Shown here piece after piece: positions 24,946 to 33,577 of a stretch of DNA of 58,252 nt (its first letter is position 1; every line of letters begins with the position of its first letter). The DNA lies in NCBI GenBank assembly GCA_011322625.1, contig DRMH01000076.1, positions 1 through 58,252 on the forward strand, given 5' to 3'. Below the pieces are notes generated by a model. It ran no database searches, had not been told where the DNA came from, and worked only from the letters and a program-made list of their open reading frames with translations. This DNA is from Thermosulfurimonas dismutans (GTDB taxonomy: Bacteria; Desulfobacterota; Thermodesulfobacteria; Thermodesulfobacteriales; Thermodesulfobacteriaceae). Position numbers and translations under genes: made by a program.

Positions 24946-26685
24946 ATGGAAAAGAAATTCCTCACCCCTTCCCCCAAAAAGGTAGCCGACAAGACCCTGA
25001 CCCCGGAGGAAACCATTTCCCTGGTGGAAAAGCGGCTGAGGGAGAGCGGCTTGCGGGTATTTCGGGAGCTGCGGCGTATCGATAAGGGGCGTCTGGGTAT
25101 TCCCGTGTATATAAGTATCTACGATGTAGAGGGGCAGCGCACCACCGGAAACTATAAACAGATGGGCAAAGGGGCCACCGATGCCCTCTCCCGGGCCAGC
25201 GCCCTTATGGAACTGGTGGAACGTTTTTCGCTTTTCCATTTCGTAAAAAACACCCGCAACCAGCCCCCTCTTCCCTATGAGTCCCTGCCCAAAGAAGCCC
25301 TTCGGCCCGAGGAGATTCTCGATTCGGTGGAGGACCCGGAGAACGATCGCCGGGCCCGGGAGCTTTTCCTCCGGATCTTTCCCCGCACTCCCATGCACTG
25401 GGTTCCGGCCTTTGCGGTGGCGGAAAACCGCACCGTGTATCTTCCCTTTTTCTGGTTCTGGATCCTTTACGAATACAACGGATCCGCCGCGGGAAACACC
25501 TATCCCGAGGCCTCGGTTCAGGCCACCTGCGAGCTCATCGAACGGCACGTCTCGGCCCTGTCGCATCGACTCCGCTCCCCCATGCCGGAAATCCGGCGCG
25601 ATTCCATAACCGGCGAGGGAGACCGTCTGTGTCGGTGCTTCGAACGTCTGGGAATACGGCTCTGGATCAGGGATATGACCTACGGTATGCCTGCTCCCAC
25701 GGTGGCGGCCATGGCCCTGGATCCCTCCACCTTTCCTCATCGTAGCGAGATCGTCTATGCCTCCGGAACCGGAACCAGCCCGGAAAGATCCCTCATTCGT
25801 ACCCTTACCGAGATAGCCCAGCTGGCCGGAGACTTCGACACCGAGGGTAAATATCTGGAAAGCGCTCTGCCCAAATTTGCCGATCTGGAAGAGGCCGAGT
25901 ACGTGGTTCAGAAGGCCGGAGAGGTATCCCTTTCGGAACTCCCCAATCTTTACGCCGATGATCATACCACGGAACTTATCTCTCTGGCCCGGGGGCTTCA
26001 GGAACGGGGTTTTCGTCTTTTCCTGGTGGACATCGCCCATTCCCTTCTGAATATTCCGGCGGTGTATGCGGTGATTCCCGGGGCCCTTTTCCGGGAACGC
26101 ACCCGCATCTCTCCGCTCTATCATCTCGTGCGCACCGCGGCCCTTTATCTTCCGCGGGAAAACTCCCTCGATCTCCTGTCTTCCTTAACCCGGGAACTCC
26201 CGGATAAATACTACCTGTGGGCCTATTACGGAAAGCTTCTGGCCGAGGACGGTCATTCCGAGGAGGCCCTTTCCGCCCTGAGCCGGGCCCTGGAATGCAC
26301 CCCCGATCCGGCGGATCGCCCGGCCATCCTGGCCCACCTGGCTGAGGTGTACCTCCGGCTGGGGCGCCTGGCCGAGGCCCGGTCCGCCGCGGAGGAAGGC
26401 CTGAGTATCTCCGAATTCCCGGAACTCTGGAACCTCATGGGCAGGGCCTGTTTCCGGCTCGGAGACCACGCCACCGCCCTCACCGCCTTCCTCCGGGCCG
26501 TGGAGCTCGAGCCCTCCTCGGCCGTGGATTACGCCAACGCCGGTTACTGTCTGCGGGAAATGGGAGCCCCGGAGGAGGCCCGGCGCTTCTTCGAAATGGC
26601 CCTCTCCCTGGATCCTTCTTTAAAGATGGCCCAGGAAGGATTAAAGTGGTGCGAGAACCAGAAGCAGGAGGAGGGCCATGTATAA
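24946..26685 (+). CDS. YcaO-domain protein with C-terminal TPR
   Basis: A 579-residue fusion. Residues 1-400 form a YcaO ATP-binding domain (SALMELVERFSLFH, ATCELIERHVSA and ASGTGTSPERSLIRTLTEIAQ hold the ATP and Mg binding residues). Residues 420-575 are TPR repeats (AYYGKLLAEDGHSEEALSAL and similar). YcaO enzymes activate amide bonds for thioamide or azoline formation, or act in sulfur transfer to tRNA or RimO. No precursor peptide is nearby, and the next two genes are a NIL-ferredoxin and MnmA, so a sulfur-transfer role is inferred. ATG 24946 has CCGGAGG 7 bases before it. Confidence 0.85.
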   Translation: MEKKFLTPSPKKVADKTLTPEETISLVEKRLRESGLRVFRELRRIDKGRLGIPVYISIYDVEGQRTTGNYKQMGKGATDALSRASALMELVERFSLFHFVKNTRNQPPLPYESLPKEALRPEEILDSVEDPENDRRARELFLRIFPRTPMHWVPAFAVAENRTVYLPFFWFWILYEYNGSAAGNTYPEASVQATCELIERHVSALSHRLRSPMPEIRRDSITGEGDRLCRCFERLGIRLWIRDMTYGMPAPTVAAMALDPSTFPHRSEIVYASGTGTSPERSLIRTLTEIAQLAGDFDTEGKYLESALPKFADLEEAEYVVQKAGEVSLSELPNLYADDHTTELISLARGLQERGFRLFLVDIAHSLLNIPAVYAVIPGALFRERTRISPLYHLVRTAALYLPRENSLDLLSSLTRELPDKYYLWAYYGKLLAEDGHSEEALSALSRALECTPDPADRPAILAHLAEVYLRLGRLAEARSAAEEGLSISEFPELWNLMGRACFRLGDHATALTAFLRAVELEPSSAVDYANAGYCLREMGAPEEARRFFEMALSLDPSLKMAQEGLKWCENQKQEEGHV

Positions 26686-27100
26686 AAAGGGGCTGGTGTT
26701 AAGGTTCCCGGCCGAGGTGGTGGATCAACCCATCGTATGGCGATTGGTCAAGGACTTCGACCTCTCCTTCAATATCCTCAAGGCCACCATTCTCCCGGGC
26801 AAGGAAGGGATCATGGTCATGGAACTTTCCGGTCACCCCAAAAAGGTCTCCCAGGGGCTGGAATATCTGCGCAATCTGGGCGTGGAAGTAAAATCCATCG
26901 GCCAGGAGATCTATCGCAAGGAGGAGGTGTGTATTCATTGCGGGTCCTGCACCGCGGTGTGTCCCACCGGTGCCCTGGCGGTGAGTCGCCCCAGCATGGA
27001 GGTGGTCTTCGAGCCGGAACGGTGCAGTGCCTGCGGCTTATGCGTTACCGCCTGCGTAGTGCGGGCCATGGAGGTGCACCTTGAACGCGAAGCCTTATGA
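26678..27100 (+). CDS. NIL domain protein with two [4Fe-4S] clusters
   Basis: A 140-residue protein: NIL domain (about residues 1-80, with PGKEGIMVMELSGHPKKVSQ) and a bacterial ferredoxin domain with two complete cysteine sets, CIHCGSCTAVCP and CSACGLCVTAC. Related archaeal NIL-ferredoxins take part in sulfide assimilation into homocysteine. It overlaps the YcaO gene by 8 bases and mnmA by 4, which suggests tight co-expression and a sulfur- or electron-supply role for them. Confidence 0.88.
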   Translation: MYKKGLVLRFPAEVVDQPIVWRLVKDFDLSFNILKATILPGKEGIMVMELSGHPKKVSQGLEYLRNLGVEVKSIGQEIYRKEEVCIHCGSCTAVCPTGALAVSRPSMEVVFEPERCSACGLCVTACVVRAMEVHLEREAL

Positions 27101-28146
27101 TCGCCGTAGCCATATCCGGCGGGGTGGATAGCGCCTTTACCGCCTGGCTCCTCTCCCGCCGCAACCGGGTCTTCCTCCTGCATGCCCTCTTCGTTCCAGG
27201 GGAGCCCGATCTGGAACGTCCCCATCGGCTGGCCGAATTCCTGCGTCTTCCCCTGAAAATCGTAGATCTGCGCCGGCCCTTTGAGGAAAAGATCATCCGC
27301 TATTTCCGCGAGGCCTATACCCGGGGGCTTACCCCCAACCCCTGCGTGCTCTGCAATCGGGAGATCAAGTTCGGCCTGCTCCTCAGGGAAGCCCTCCGGC
27401 TGGGGGCCGAACGTCTGGCCACCGGACACTACGCCCGGGTACGCTACCACCCGGACCTCAAGCGGTATCTCCTTTACAAAGGCAGAGACCCGGCCAAGGA
27501 CCAGAGCTATTTCCTTCATCAACTCTCCCAGGAGGCCCTGGCCCGGGTGCTCTTTCCCCTGGGAGATTACCTCAAGGAAGAGGTCATCCGGGAGGCGGTA
27601 CGCATCGGCCTTTTCCCCCTCACCGCCCCCGAAAGCCAGGAGGTCTGTTTTATCCGGGGTGATTACCGCGAGCTCTTTCGGGGCATGGATTTTCCCCCGG
27701 GGGAGATCGTAACCGTGGATGGTCGGGTGGTGGGGCGACATCGGGGTCTCTATGCCTATACCGTGGGGCAACGCCGGGGGCTGGGGCTCCGGCTGGGCAA
27801 GCCCTATTACGTGATCCGTCTCGATCCCCGCCGAAATCGGGTCATCGTGGGGGAGAAAAAACACCTCCTGGTCCGGAGTTTTCGGGTGGGAGGGGTCAAT
27901 TTCATCTACCCGGTGGAACCGGGGAAACCCTTTCGGGCCGAGGTGCGCATTCGTTATCGACATCGGGAGGCCCCGGCCGAGGTGCGGCCTTGGGGGCCCG
28001 GCGTTTACCGGGTAATATGGGAAAGACCGCAGAAGGCGGTAACACCGGGGCAGTTTGCGGTGTTTTATCAGGGGGAACTGGTGCTCGGGGGAGGCGAAAT
28101 CCTACCGGAGGAGGACGATGCCCAGGATCAGGTTTCTGCCCTTTGA
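27097..28146 (+). CDS. mnmA: tRNA-specific 2-thiouridylase MnmA
   Basis: A 349-residue enzyme that makes the s2 group at U34 of Lys, Glu and Gln tRNAs. The PP-loop AISGGVDSAFTAW is at residues 5-17, the first catalytic cysteine region is NPCVLCNREIKFG, and the second Cys is in ESQEVCFI. DQSYFLHQLSQ is also typical. The first half is slightly short compared with E. coli MnmA. It usually receives sulfur from a relay (IscS/Tus); here it is overlapped by a YcaO and a NIL-ferredoxin gene, an unusual neighbourhood. Confidence 0.9.
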   Translation: MIAVAISGGVDSAFTAWLLSRRNRVFLLHALFVPGEPDLERPHRLAEFLRLPLKIVDLRRPFEEKIIRYFREAYTRGLTPNPCVLCNREIKFGLLLREALRLGAERLATGHYARVRYHPDLKRYLLYKGRDPAKDQSYFLHQLSQEALARVLFPLGDYLKEEVIREAVRIGLFPLTAPESQEVCFIRGDYRELFRGMDFPPGEIVTVDGRVVGRHRGLYAYTVGQRRGLGLRLGKPYYVIRLDPRRNRVIVGEKKHLLVRSFRVGGVNFIYPVEPGKPFRAEVRIRYRHREAPAEVRPWGPGVYRVIWERPQKAVTPGQFAVFYQGELVLGGGEILPEEDDAQDQVSAL

Positions 28147-29998
28147 GGTGGAGGTCGAAACCGCCAAAGACGAAACCGTACTTCATGCAGCCATGCGGGT
28201 GGGGGTCCATATCAATGCCTCCTGCGGCGGGGCCGGGGGATGCAATAAATGCCGGGTCTTCCTGGAAGAGGGAAAGGCCCGGGGAGAGGCTCTGCCCGAA
28301 GGGGGGTTTAAGGCCTGCACCCTCATCCCCGAAACCGATCTGGTGGTACGGGTACCGGTGGAAAGTTATCTGGACCGCCGGGCCCTGCTGCGCACCCCCA
28401 AACGCCGGGCCACGGCCTGGCTCTCCCGCACGGAATTCCGGGCCATCCAACCCGAACCGGCCTTCCGAAGGCTCTACCTCGAACTCCATCCTCCGGATCT
28501 TTCCGACAACCTTCCGGACCTTCGGCGGCTAAAACAGGCCCTCAAAGAGATCCTGGGGGAAGAACCCGAGGCGGAATGGGATCTCCTGCGCTCCCTTCCC
28601 TACACCCTGCGGGAGGATAACTTTCGGGTCACGGTGGGTATCTACCATCATCCCGAACGCCGGATCCCGGTTATCCGTCGGGTCTCTCCTGGTCGCCGGG
28701 AGGGAGGGCTGGCCGTAGCCATAGACGTGGGCACCACCACCCTGTGTCTGGAACTTCTGGACCTTACCACCGGGGAGGTCCTGGCCGAAACCTCGGATTA
28801 CAACCCCCAGATCAGTTACGGAGAGGATGTCATCAGTCGCATTGAGTTCGCCCGACGCGAGGGAGGGCTGCGCACCCTTTCGGAAAAGGTACGGGAACGG
28901 CTGGGGGAACTGATCGAGGAACTCTGCCAGAAGGCCGAGAGAGCGGTGGAGGAGATCGACCATATCTCGGTGGCCGGAAACACGGTCATGACCCACCTCC
29001 TTCTGGAGCTGGAACCCCGGTTCCTGCGCGAAAGTCCCTATGTACCGGTGGCGGCCTTTTATCCCCCGGCTCCGGCCGAGGCCCTGAAGCTACCCGCCGG
29101 CCCCGGAGCCATGGTGGAATTTTCTCCCTGTGTGGCCAGTTACGTGGGAGGAGACATCGTATCCGGCGTGGTGGCCACCGGTTTCTTCGCCGAGGAACCC
29201 CTTACCCTCTTCATCGACATCGGCACCAACGGGGAGATCGTGGTGGGAAACAAGGACTTTCTGGCCTGTGCCTCCTGTTCCGCAGGCCCGGCCTTCGAGG
29301 GCGGGGGGATTAAACACGGGATGCGGGCCACGGTGGGGGCCATCGAGGCGGTCCACATCAACCCCATCACCTATGAACCCATGATCCTCACCATCGGGGG
29401 GCGCAAACCCAAGGGTATCTGCGGTTCGGGGATCATCGCTCTCCTGGCCAGCCTGTTCCTTACCGGGCTTATAGATCGTTCCGGAAAATACCGGCGGGAC
29501 CTCGATCACCCCCGCATCCGAGAGGGACGCTACGGATGGGAATATGTCCTGGTTTTTGCCGAAGATTCGGCCACCGGAGAGGATATCGTCTTCACCGAGG
29601 CGGACATAGACAACCTCATCCGGGCCAAAGGGGCCATGTTCGCCGGTTGCCAGACCCTGCTCGAATCGGTGGGACTTTCGGTGGAGAACCTGGAACGGGT
29701 GATTCTGGCCGGGAACTTCGGAAGTTATCTGGACCTGGAACAGGCCATCACTATCGGCTTGCTTCCGGACCTGCCCCGGGATAGATTTTACTTTGTGGGG
29801 AACAGCAGTCTTCTGGGGGCAAGATTGATGGCCCTTTCCACGGCCTATCGGTCCCGGGCGGTGCAGGTGGCCAGGATGATGACCCATTTTGAACTCTCGG
29901 CCCATCCGGGATATATGGACTATTACCTCTCGGCCCTTTTTCTGCCCCACACCGATATCGAGCTTTTCCCCTCGGTAAAGGAAAAACTGGAGGACTAG
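28118..29998 (+). CDS. Ferredoxin-ASKHA reductive activator (RACo-like)
   Basis: A 626-residue protein. Residues 1-90 form a [2Fe-2S] ferredoxin domain (CGGAGGCNKC and a last Cys in KACTL), followed by a linker and a large ASKHA ATPase domain (AIDVGTTTLCLELLD, DIGTNGEIVVG, GNFGSYLDLEQA). This layout matches RACo, which uses ATP to drive reduction of inactive Co(II) in corrinoid iron-sulfur or methyltransferase proteins. It suits the MetF/MetV fusion and Fe-S proteins here. ATG 28118 follows CCGGAGGAGG. It overlaps mnmA by 29 bases. Its corrinoid partner is not in the window. Confidence 0.88.
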   Translation: MPRIRFLPFEVEVETAKDETVLHAAMRVGVHINASCGGAGGCNKCRVFLEEGKARGEALPEGGFKACTLIPETDLVVRVPVESYLDRRALLRTPKRRATAWLSRTEFRAIQPEPAFRRLYLELHPPDLSDNLPDLRRLKQALKEILGEEPEAEWDLLRSLPYTLREDNFRVTVGIYHHPERRIPVIRRVSPGRREGGLAVAIDVGTTTLCLELLDLTTGEVLAETSDYNPQISYGEDVISRIEFARREGGLRTLSEKVRERLGELIEELCQKAERAVEEIDHISVAGNTVMTHLLLELEPRFLRESPYVPVAAFYPPAPAEALKLPAGPGAMVEFSPCVASYVGGDIVSGVVATGFFAEEPLTLFIDIGTNGEIVVGNKDFLACASCSAGPAFEGGGIKHGMRATVGAIEAVHINPITYEPMILTIGGRKPKGICGSGIIALLASLFLTGLIDRSGKYRRDLDHPRIREGRYGWEYVLVFAEDSATGEDIVFTEADIDNLIRAKGAMFAGCQTLLESVGLSVENLERVILAGNFGSYLDLEQAITIGLLPDLPRDRFYFVGNSSLLGARLMALSTAYRSRAVQVARMMTHFELSAHPGYMDYYLSALFLPHTDIELFPSVKEKLED

Positions 29999-30481
29999 GT
30001 GCGGATCGGAAGCGTATCCGGGGCCATAAATGGAGCGATGCAGCTTCAGAAAGTCCGGGCCTCCGCCCCGGAAAAAGGGGGAAGCGAGAAAAAAGGGCCT
30101 CCGGGGCCCGGAAGGGAGATGGCCGAGCTCCGGGAACTGCTGGAATTATCCCGGCTTCGGCGGATAGACCAGGCGGTACGGGCCCACGAGAGGGCCCATC
30201 TGGTGGCCGGAGGCGAACTGGTACGGAGCGGACCCCATTATATTTACAGACGCGGTCCGGATGGAAAACTCTATGCGGTAGGGGGCGACGTGGTGCTGGA
30301 TACCTCGGCGGTTCCAGGGGATCCCGAGGCCACCCTGCGCAAGGCCGAAAAGATCGTACGGGCGGCGCTGGCTCCGTTGAACCCCTCCCCGCAGGACATT
30401 CGGGTGGCGGTGCAGGCCCAGATCATGGCCATGGAAGCCCGTCTGGAACTGGCCCGGGAAAGGAACGGAGGGGAAGAATGA
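29999..30481 (+). CDS. SprA-related putative metalloprotease-like protein
   Basis: A 160-residue member of the SprA-related/CC0395 family. AVRAHERAHLVAGGEL gives an HExxH-like motif with Arg in place of one small residue (H-E-R-A-H), and YIYRRGPDGKLYAVGGDVV with LDTSAVPGDPEATLRKA completes the family core. The first 40 residues are low-complexity. A zinc site is plausible but no substrate is known. GTG start at 29999 is immediately after the ASKHA stop; it overlaps psd by 4 bases. Confidence 0.75.
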   Translation: MRIGSVSGAINGAMQLQKVRASAPEKGGSEKKGPPGPGREMAELRELLELSRLRRIDQAVRAHERAHLVAGGELVRSGPHYIYRRGPDGKLYAVGGDVVLDTSAVPGDPEATLRKAEKIVRAALAPLNPSPQDIRVAVQAQIMAMEARLELARERNGGEE

Positions 30482-31125
30482 TACGCATAGCCCGCGAGGG
30501 ATGGCCCTGGATCCTGGTAGCCGGAGGAGCCGGCGGAACCGCGGCCCTTCTTAGAAAAAAGTATCTGGGACTGGCCGCAGCCGGGGTCACCGGGGCCCTG
30601 GTGTGGTTCTTCCGGGATCCCTCCCGTGAACCCGTACCGGATAGAGAACTCCTGATCTCTCCGGCGGATGGAGTGGTATCCATCGTGCGTTACTACCCGG
30701 AATACGAGGGTTTCCCCGGCCCGGTCTATCGGGTGGGGATCTTTATGCGCCTTTACGACGTACACGTGAACCGGGCTCCGGTCCCCGGACGTATCCTTCA
30801 GGTCATTTCCTCGCGGGGACGCAAATTGCCGGCCTCGTGGGATCCGGCCCTGGAGTGGAACGAAAAACGCCTTTACTGGATGGAAAGGGACGACGGGATT
30901 CCCATCCTGGTGGTTCAGGTGGCCGGTCTTCTGGCCCGGCGCACGGTCAGTTACGTGCGCCCGGGAGACGAGGTCCTCACCGGCGATCGTCTGGGAATGA
31001 TCAAGTTCGGTTCCCGGGTGGAGGTGTTCTTTCCTGCGGAGGGAACCCGGGTCCTGGTCCGGGAGGGACACCGGGTCCGCGCCGGAGAGACCCCTCTGGC
31101 CCTCCTGCCCTGGAAGACCGAATGA
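30478..31125 (+). CDS. psd: Phosphatidylserine decarboxylase
   Basis: A 215-residue enzyme converting phosphatidylserine to phosphatidylethanolamine. It is the short bacterial type: two N-terminal hydrophobic helices, FFRDPSREPVPDRELLISPADG (residues about 45-66), YDVHVNRAPVPG and the self-cleavage site KFGSRVEVF, where the Gly-Ser bond yields the pyruvoyl group. It overlaps pssA, which makes its substrate, by 4 bases. Confidence 0.92.
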   Translation: MIRIAREGWPWILVAGGAGGTAALLRKKYLGLAAAGVTGALVWFFRDPSREPVPDRELLISPADGVVSIVRYYPEYEGFPGPVYRVGIFMRLYDVHVNRAPVPGRILQVISSRGRKLPASWDPALEWNEKRLYWMERDDGIPILVVQVAGLLARRTVSYVRPGDEVLTGDRLGMIKFGSRVEVFFPAEGTRVLVREGHRVRAGETPLALLPWKTE

Positions 31126-31868
31126 GACGGATCACCCTCCTGCCCCATATCTTCACCACCGGCAACCTGTTTTCCGGGTTCTTTGCCCTGGTGGCCGCCC
31201 TTTCGGGAAAGATCACCGTGGCCTCCTGGGCCATCTTCCTGGCCATGCTCTGCGACATCCTGGACGGAAGACTGGCCCGGCTCACCTCCTCGGTTACCCG
31301 TTTCGGGATGGAATATGACTCGCTTTGCGACATGGTCTCCTTCGGGGTAGCCCCGGGGCTGCTGGCCTACGAATTCGCCCTCAAACCTTACGGCCGTTAC
31401 GGCTGGCTTGCGGCCTTCGTCTATGTAGCCTGCACCGCCCTGCGTCTGGCTCGTTTCAACGTGGAGGAACCCGGCCCCCGGGCCTATTTCAAGGGGCTTC
31501 CCAGTCCGGCCGCAGCAGGGTTGATCGCTGCCACCATCATCTTCCTGAACCGCATCGGCGCGGTCTTCCCGGTAAAACACATCGCGCTCCTGCTCATGAT
31601 CTATCTGGTCTCCTTTCTCATGATCTCTCCCCTGCCCTACCCCAGTTTCAAGGTGCTTCGTTTCAGAGAGAGTCAGCTCACCTATCTTCTGCCCCTGATG
31701 ATCCTGGCCTTTGCCATCATCGCCCTGGAACCCAGGATCACCCTCTTCGTTCTCTTTATCCTCTATGCGGCCTGGCCCCCTCTGAAACTCTTTCTCCTTC
31801 AACCCCTCCTTTCCCTCCTCCCGGAACGCCTGCGTCCGGGATTTGACATTCACAAAAAGGAGGTTTAA
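31122..31868 (+). CDS. pssA: CDP-diacylglycerol--serine O-phosphatidyltransferase
   Basis: A 248-residue membrane enzyme making phosphatidylserine from CDP-diacylglycerol and serine. The CDP-alcohol signature DGRLARLTSSVTRFGMEYD followed by SLCD is intact (the D-G-x2-A-R-x8-G-x3-D-x3-D form), and seven to eight hydrophobic segments follow. The start ATG 31122 sits in the psd stop (AATGAG). It works with Psd to make phosphatidylethanolamine. Confidence 0.93.
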   Translation: MRRITLLPHIFTTGNLFSGFFALVAALSGKITVASWAIFLAMLCDILDGRLARLTSSVTRFGMEYDSLCDMVSFGVAPGLLAYEFALKPYGRYGWLAAFVYVACTALRLARFNVEEPGPRAYFKGLPSPAAAGLIAATIIFLNRIGAVFPVKHIALLLMIYLVSFLMISPLPYPSFKVLRFRESQLTYLLPLMILAFAIIALEPRITLFVLFILYAAWPPLKLFLLQPLLSLLPERLRPGFDIHKKEV

Positions 31869-31905
31869 AAAGAAAACGCAAAAACGGAAAAGGGAGGAAT
31901 AGGAA

Positions 31906-32244
31906 ATGAGCTGTAAGTGTCGTCTCTTGAATATTGGTTTCGGGAACTCCGTGGTAGCCGAGCGGGTGGTGGCCATCGTAAACCCCAATTCCGCCCCCAT
32001 GAAAAGGCTTCGGGAGGAGGCCAAGGAAACCAAGCGTCTCATCGATGCCACCCAGGGAAGGCGCACCCGGTCCATCATCATTACCGATTCCAATCACGTC
32101 ATCCTTTCGGCCATCCAGGCGGAGACCATTGCTCAACGCCTCACCTCGGATCTCCTGAAGATGCACGAGGAGCGGGCCGAGGGGCACAACGCCTCCGAGG
32201 AGGAGGAAAAAACGAGCTCCAGGCGTAAACGAAAGTCCTCCTGA
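31906..32244 (+). CDS. RemA-like protein (DUF370)
   Basis: A 112-residue DUF370/RemA protein. The core [20 protein letters not shown] (residues 8-27) and [18 protein letters not shown] are nearly diagnostic. RemA in Bacillus forms rings that bind DNA and control matrix genes; in Gram-negative bacteria it lies directly before gmk, as here, with unknown target. A charged C-terminal tail (about residues 90-112) is extra. Ribosome site GGGAGGAATAGG. Confidence 0.9.
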   Translation: MSCKCRLLNIGFGNSVVAERVVAIVNPNSAPMKRLREEAKETKRLIDATQGRRTRSIIITDSNHVILSAIQAETIAQRLTSDLLKMHEERAEGHNASEEEEKTSSRRKRKSS

Positions 32245-32246
32245 AG

Positions 32247-32831
32247 ATGGCCGGAAAAGGGTTACTTCTGGTGGTTTCCGCCCCTTCGGGGGCGGGAAAG
32301 ACGACCCTTTGTCATCTTTTAATCCAGCGGCTGGGGTTTCGTTTTTCGGTCTCTCACACCACCCGCTCCCCCCGGCCGGGCGAGGTGCACGGTCGGGATT
32401 ATTATTTTGTCTCCCGGCACGAATTTGAGGACCTGATCCGGCAGGGAGCCTTCCTGGAGTGGGCCGAGGTGCACGGGCACCTTTACGGTACCAGCAAAAC
32501 CGAGGTGGAGAGGGCCCTTTCCGGAGAGGAAGATCTCCTCCTGGACATCGACGTACAGGGGGCCTCTCAGGTACGCCGCAAGCTGAGGGAAAGGGCGGTA
32601 TTCGTCTTCGTGGCTCCGCCCAGTATGGAGGAACTGGAACGGCGTTTACGCCACCGGGGGACCGAGTCGGAGGAGGTATTGAGGCGTCGGCTGGCCCGGG
32701 CCCGGGAAGAGATGCAGTTTGCTCCCTGGTTCGATTACGTAGTCATCAACCAGGAAATAGAACAGGCCTTTGCGGATCTTGCGGCCATCGTGAGGGCCGA
32801 AAAATGTCGCCCCCAGCGGGCTCTCTCATGA
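32247..32831 (+). CDS. gmk: Guanylate kinase
   Basis: A 194-residue kinase converting GMP to GDP. P-loop SAPSGAGKTTLC (about residues 11-22), SHTTRSPRPGEVHGRDYYFV and the LLLDIDVQGA segment are typical. It follows the RemA-like gene by 2 bases, and its stop overlaps rlmB by 4 (ATGA). Confidence 0.95.
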   Translation: MAGKGLLLVVSAPSGAGKTTLCHLLIQRLGFRFSVSHTTRSPRPGEVHGRDYYFVSRHEFEDLIRQGAFLEWAEVHGHLYGTSKTEVERALSGEEDLLLDIDVQGASQVRRKLRERAVFVFVAPPSMEELERRLRHRGTESEEVLRRRLARAREEMQFAPWFDYVVINQEIEQAFADLAAIVRAEKCRPQRALS

Positions 32832-33577
32832 GCCGGGTGGTCTGGGGGGTCAATCCGGTTCTGGAGCTCCTCAGAAGCCAGCCCGAACGGGTGGAGGAGA
32901 TATGGCTTGCCGCCTCCGGGCTGAAGGGAAAGCGCCGGCGCATCCTGGATCTGGCCCGAAACCTGGAGGTGCCGGTCAAGGTGGTCCGCGAGTTCCACCC
33001 TCCCAAGGTCCCCTCCGGGGCCCCCACCCAGGGAGTGGTGGCTTACCTCCGGGAATTCGATTATCTTCCCTGGCCGGAATTCGAGGAGGAACTCTCTTCC
33101 GTACCGGATCCGGTGGTCCTCCTGCTGGATGAGCTCACCGATCCTCAGAACGTGGGTTCCCTGATCCGCAGCGCCGAGGTTCTGGGGGCCCGGGGGGTGG
33201 TGATCCCCAAACACCGGGCCGCGGGGATTACCCCCACCGTGATCAAGGCCTCCGCCGGGGCGGTCTTTCATCTTCCCATCGTCCGGGTGGTGAATCTCCG
33301 GCAGGCCCTGCGACGCTTAAAGGAACTGGGGTTCACCCTCTACGGCCTGGACGCCGCGGGGCCGCGGGAGATCATGGAGACCGATCTTACCGGCCCGGTA
33401 GGCCTGGTTATCGGGAGCGAGGGACGGGGATTGCGGGAGAGCGTACGGCGGGAGTGCGATCTCCTGGTGCGTATCCCGGTGCAGGGGCGCATTGAATCCC
33501 TGAACGCCGCGGTAGCCGGAGCCATAGCCCTCTACGAGACCCTGAGACAGCGCCTATGTACCGCCTCTACCGCCTGA
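32828..33577 (+). CDS. rlmB: 23S rRNA (guanosine-2'-O-)-methyltransferase RlmB-like
   Basis: A 249-residue SpoU (SPOUT) methyltransferase. Substrate-binding N-domain (WGVNPVLELLRSQPERVEEI), then motif 1 LLDELTDPQNVGSLIRSAE, motif 2 IGSEGRGL and motif 3 IPVQGRIESLNAAVA. RlmB methylates G2251 of 23S rRNA; close relatives act on tRNA or other rRNA sites, so the target is not fixed. Overlaps gmk by 4 and kdtA by 22 bases. Confidence 0.9.
   Translation: MSRVVWGVNPVLELLRSQPERVEEIWLAASGLKGKRRRILDLARNLEVPVKVVREFHPPKVPSGAPTQGVVAYLREFDYLPWPEFEEELSSVPDPVVLLLDELTDPQNVGSLIRSAEVLGARGVVIPKHRAAGITPTVIKASAGAVFHLPIVRVVNLRQALRRLKELGFTLYGLDAAGPREIMETDLTGPVGLVIGSEGRGLRESVRRECDLLVRIPVQGRIESLNAAVAGAIALYETLRQRLCTASTA

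Noticed and set aside
24670-26124. A 484-codon - strand open frame
   Set aside because: Antisense to the YcaO-TPR gene and the end of miaA; low-complexity Gly-rich composition and no recognisable domain.
24946-28146. YcaO gene as part of a thiazole/oxazole peptide (RiPP) cluster
   Set aside because: No precursor peptide, no dehydrogenase or E1-like partner, no export gene; the neighbours are tRNA thiolation and ferredoxin genes.
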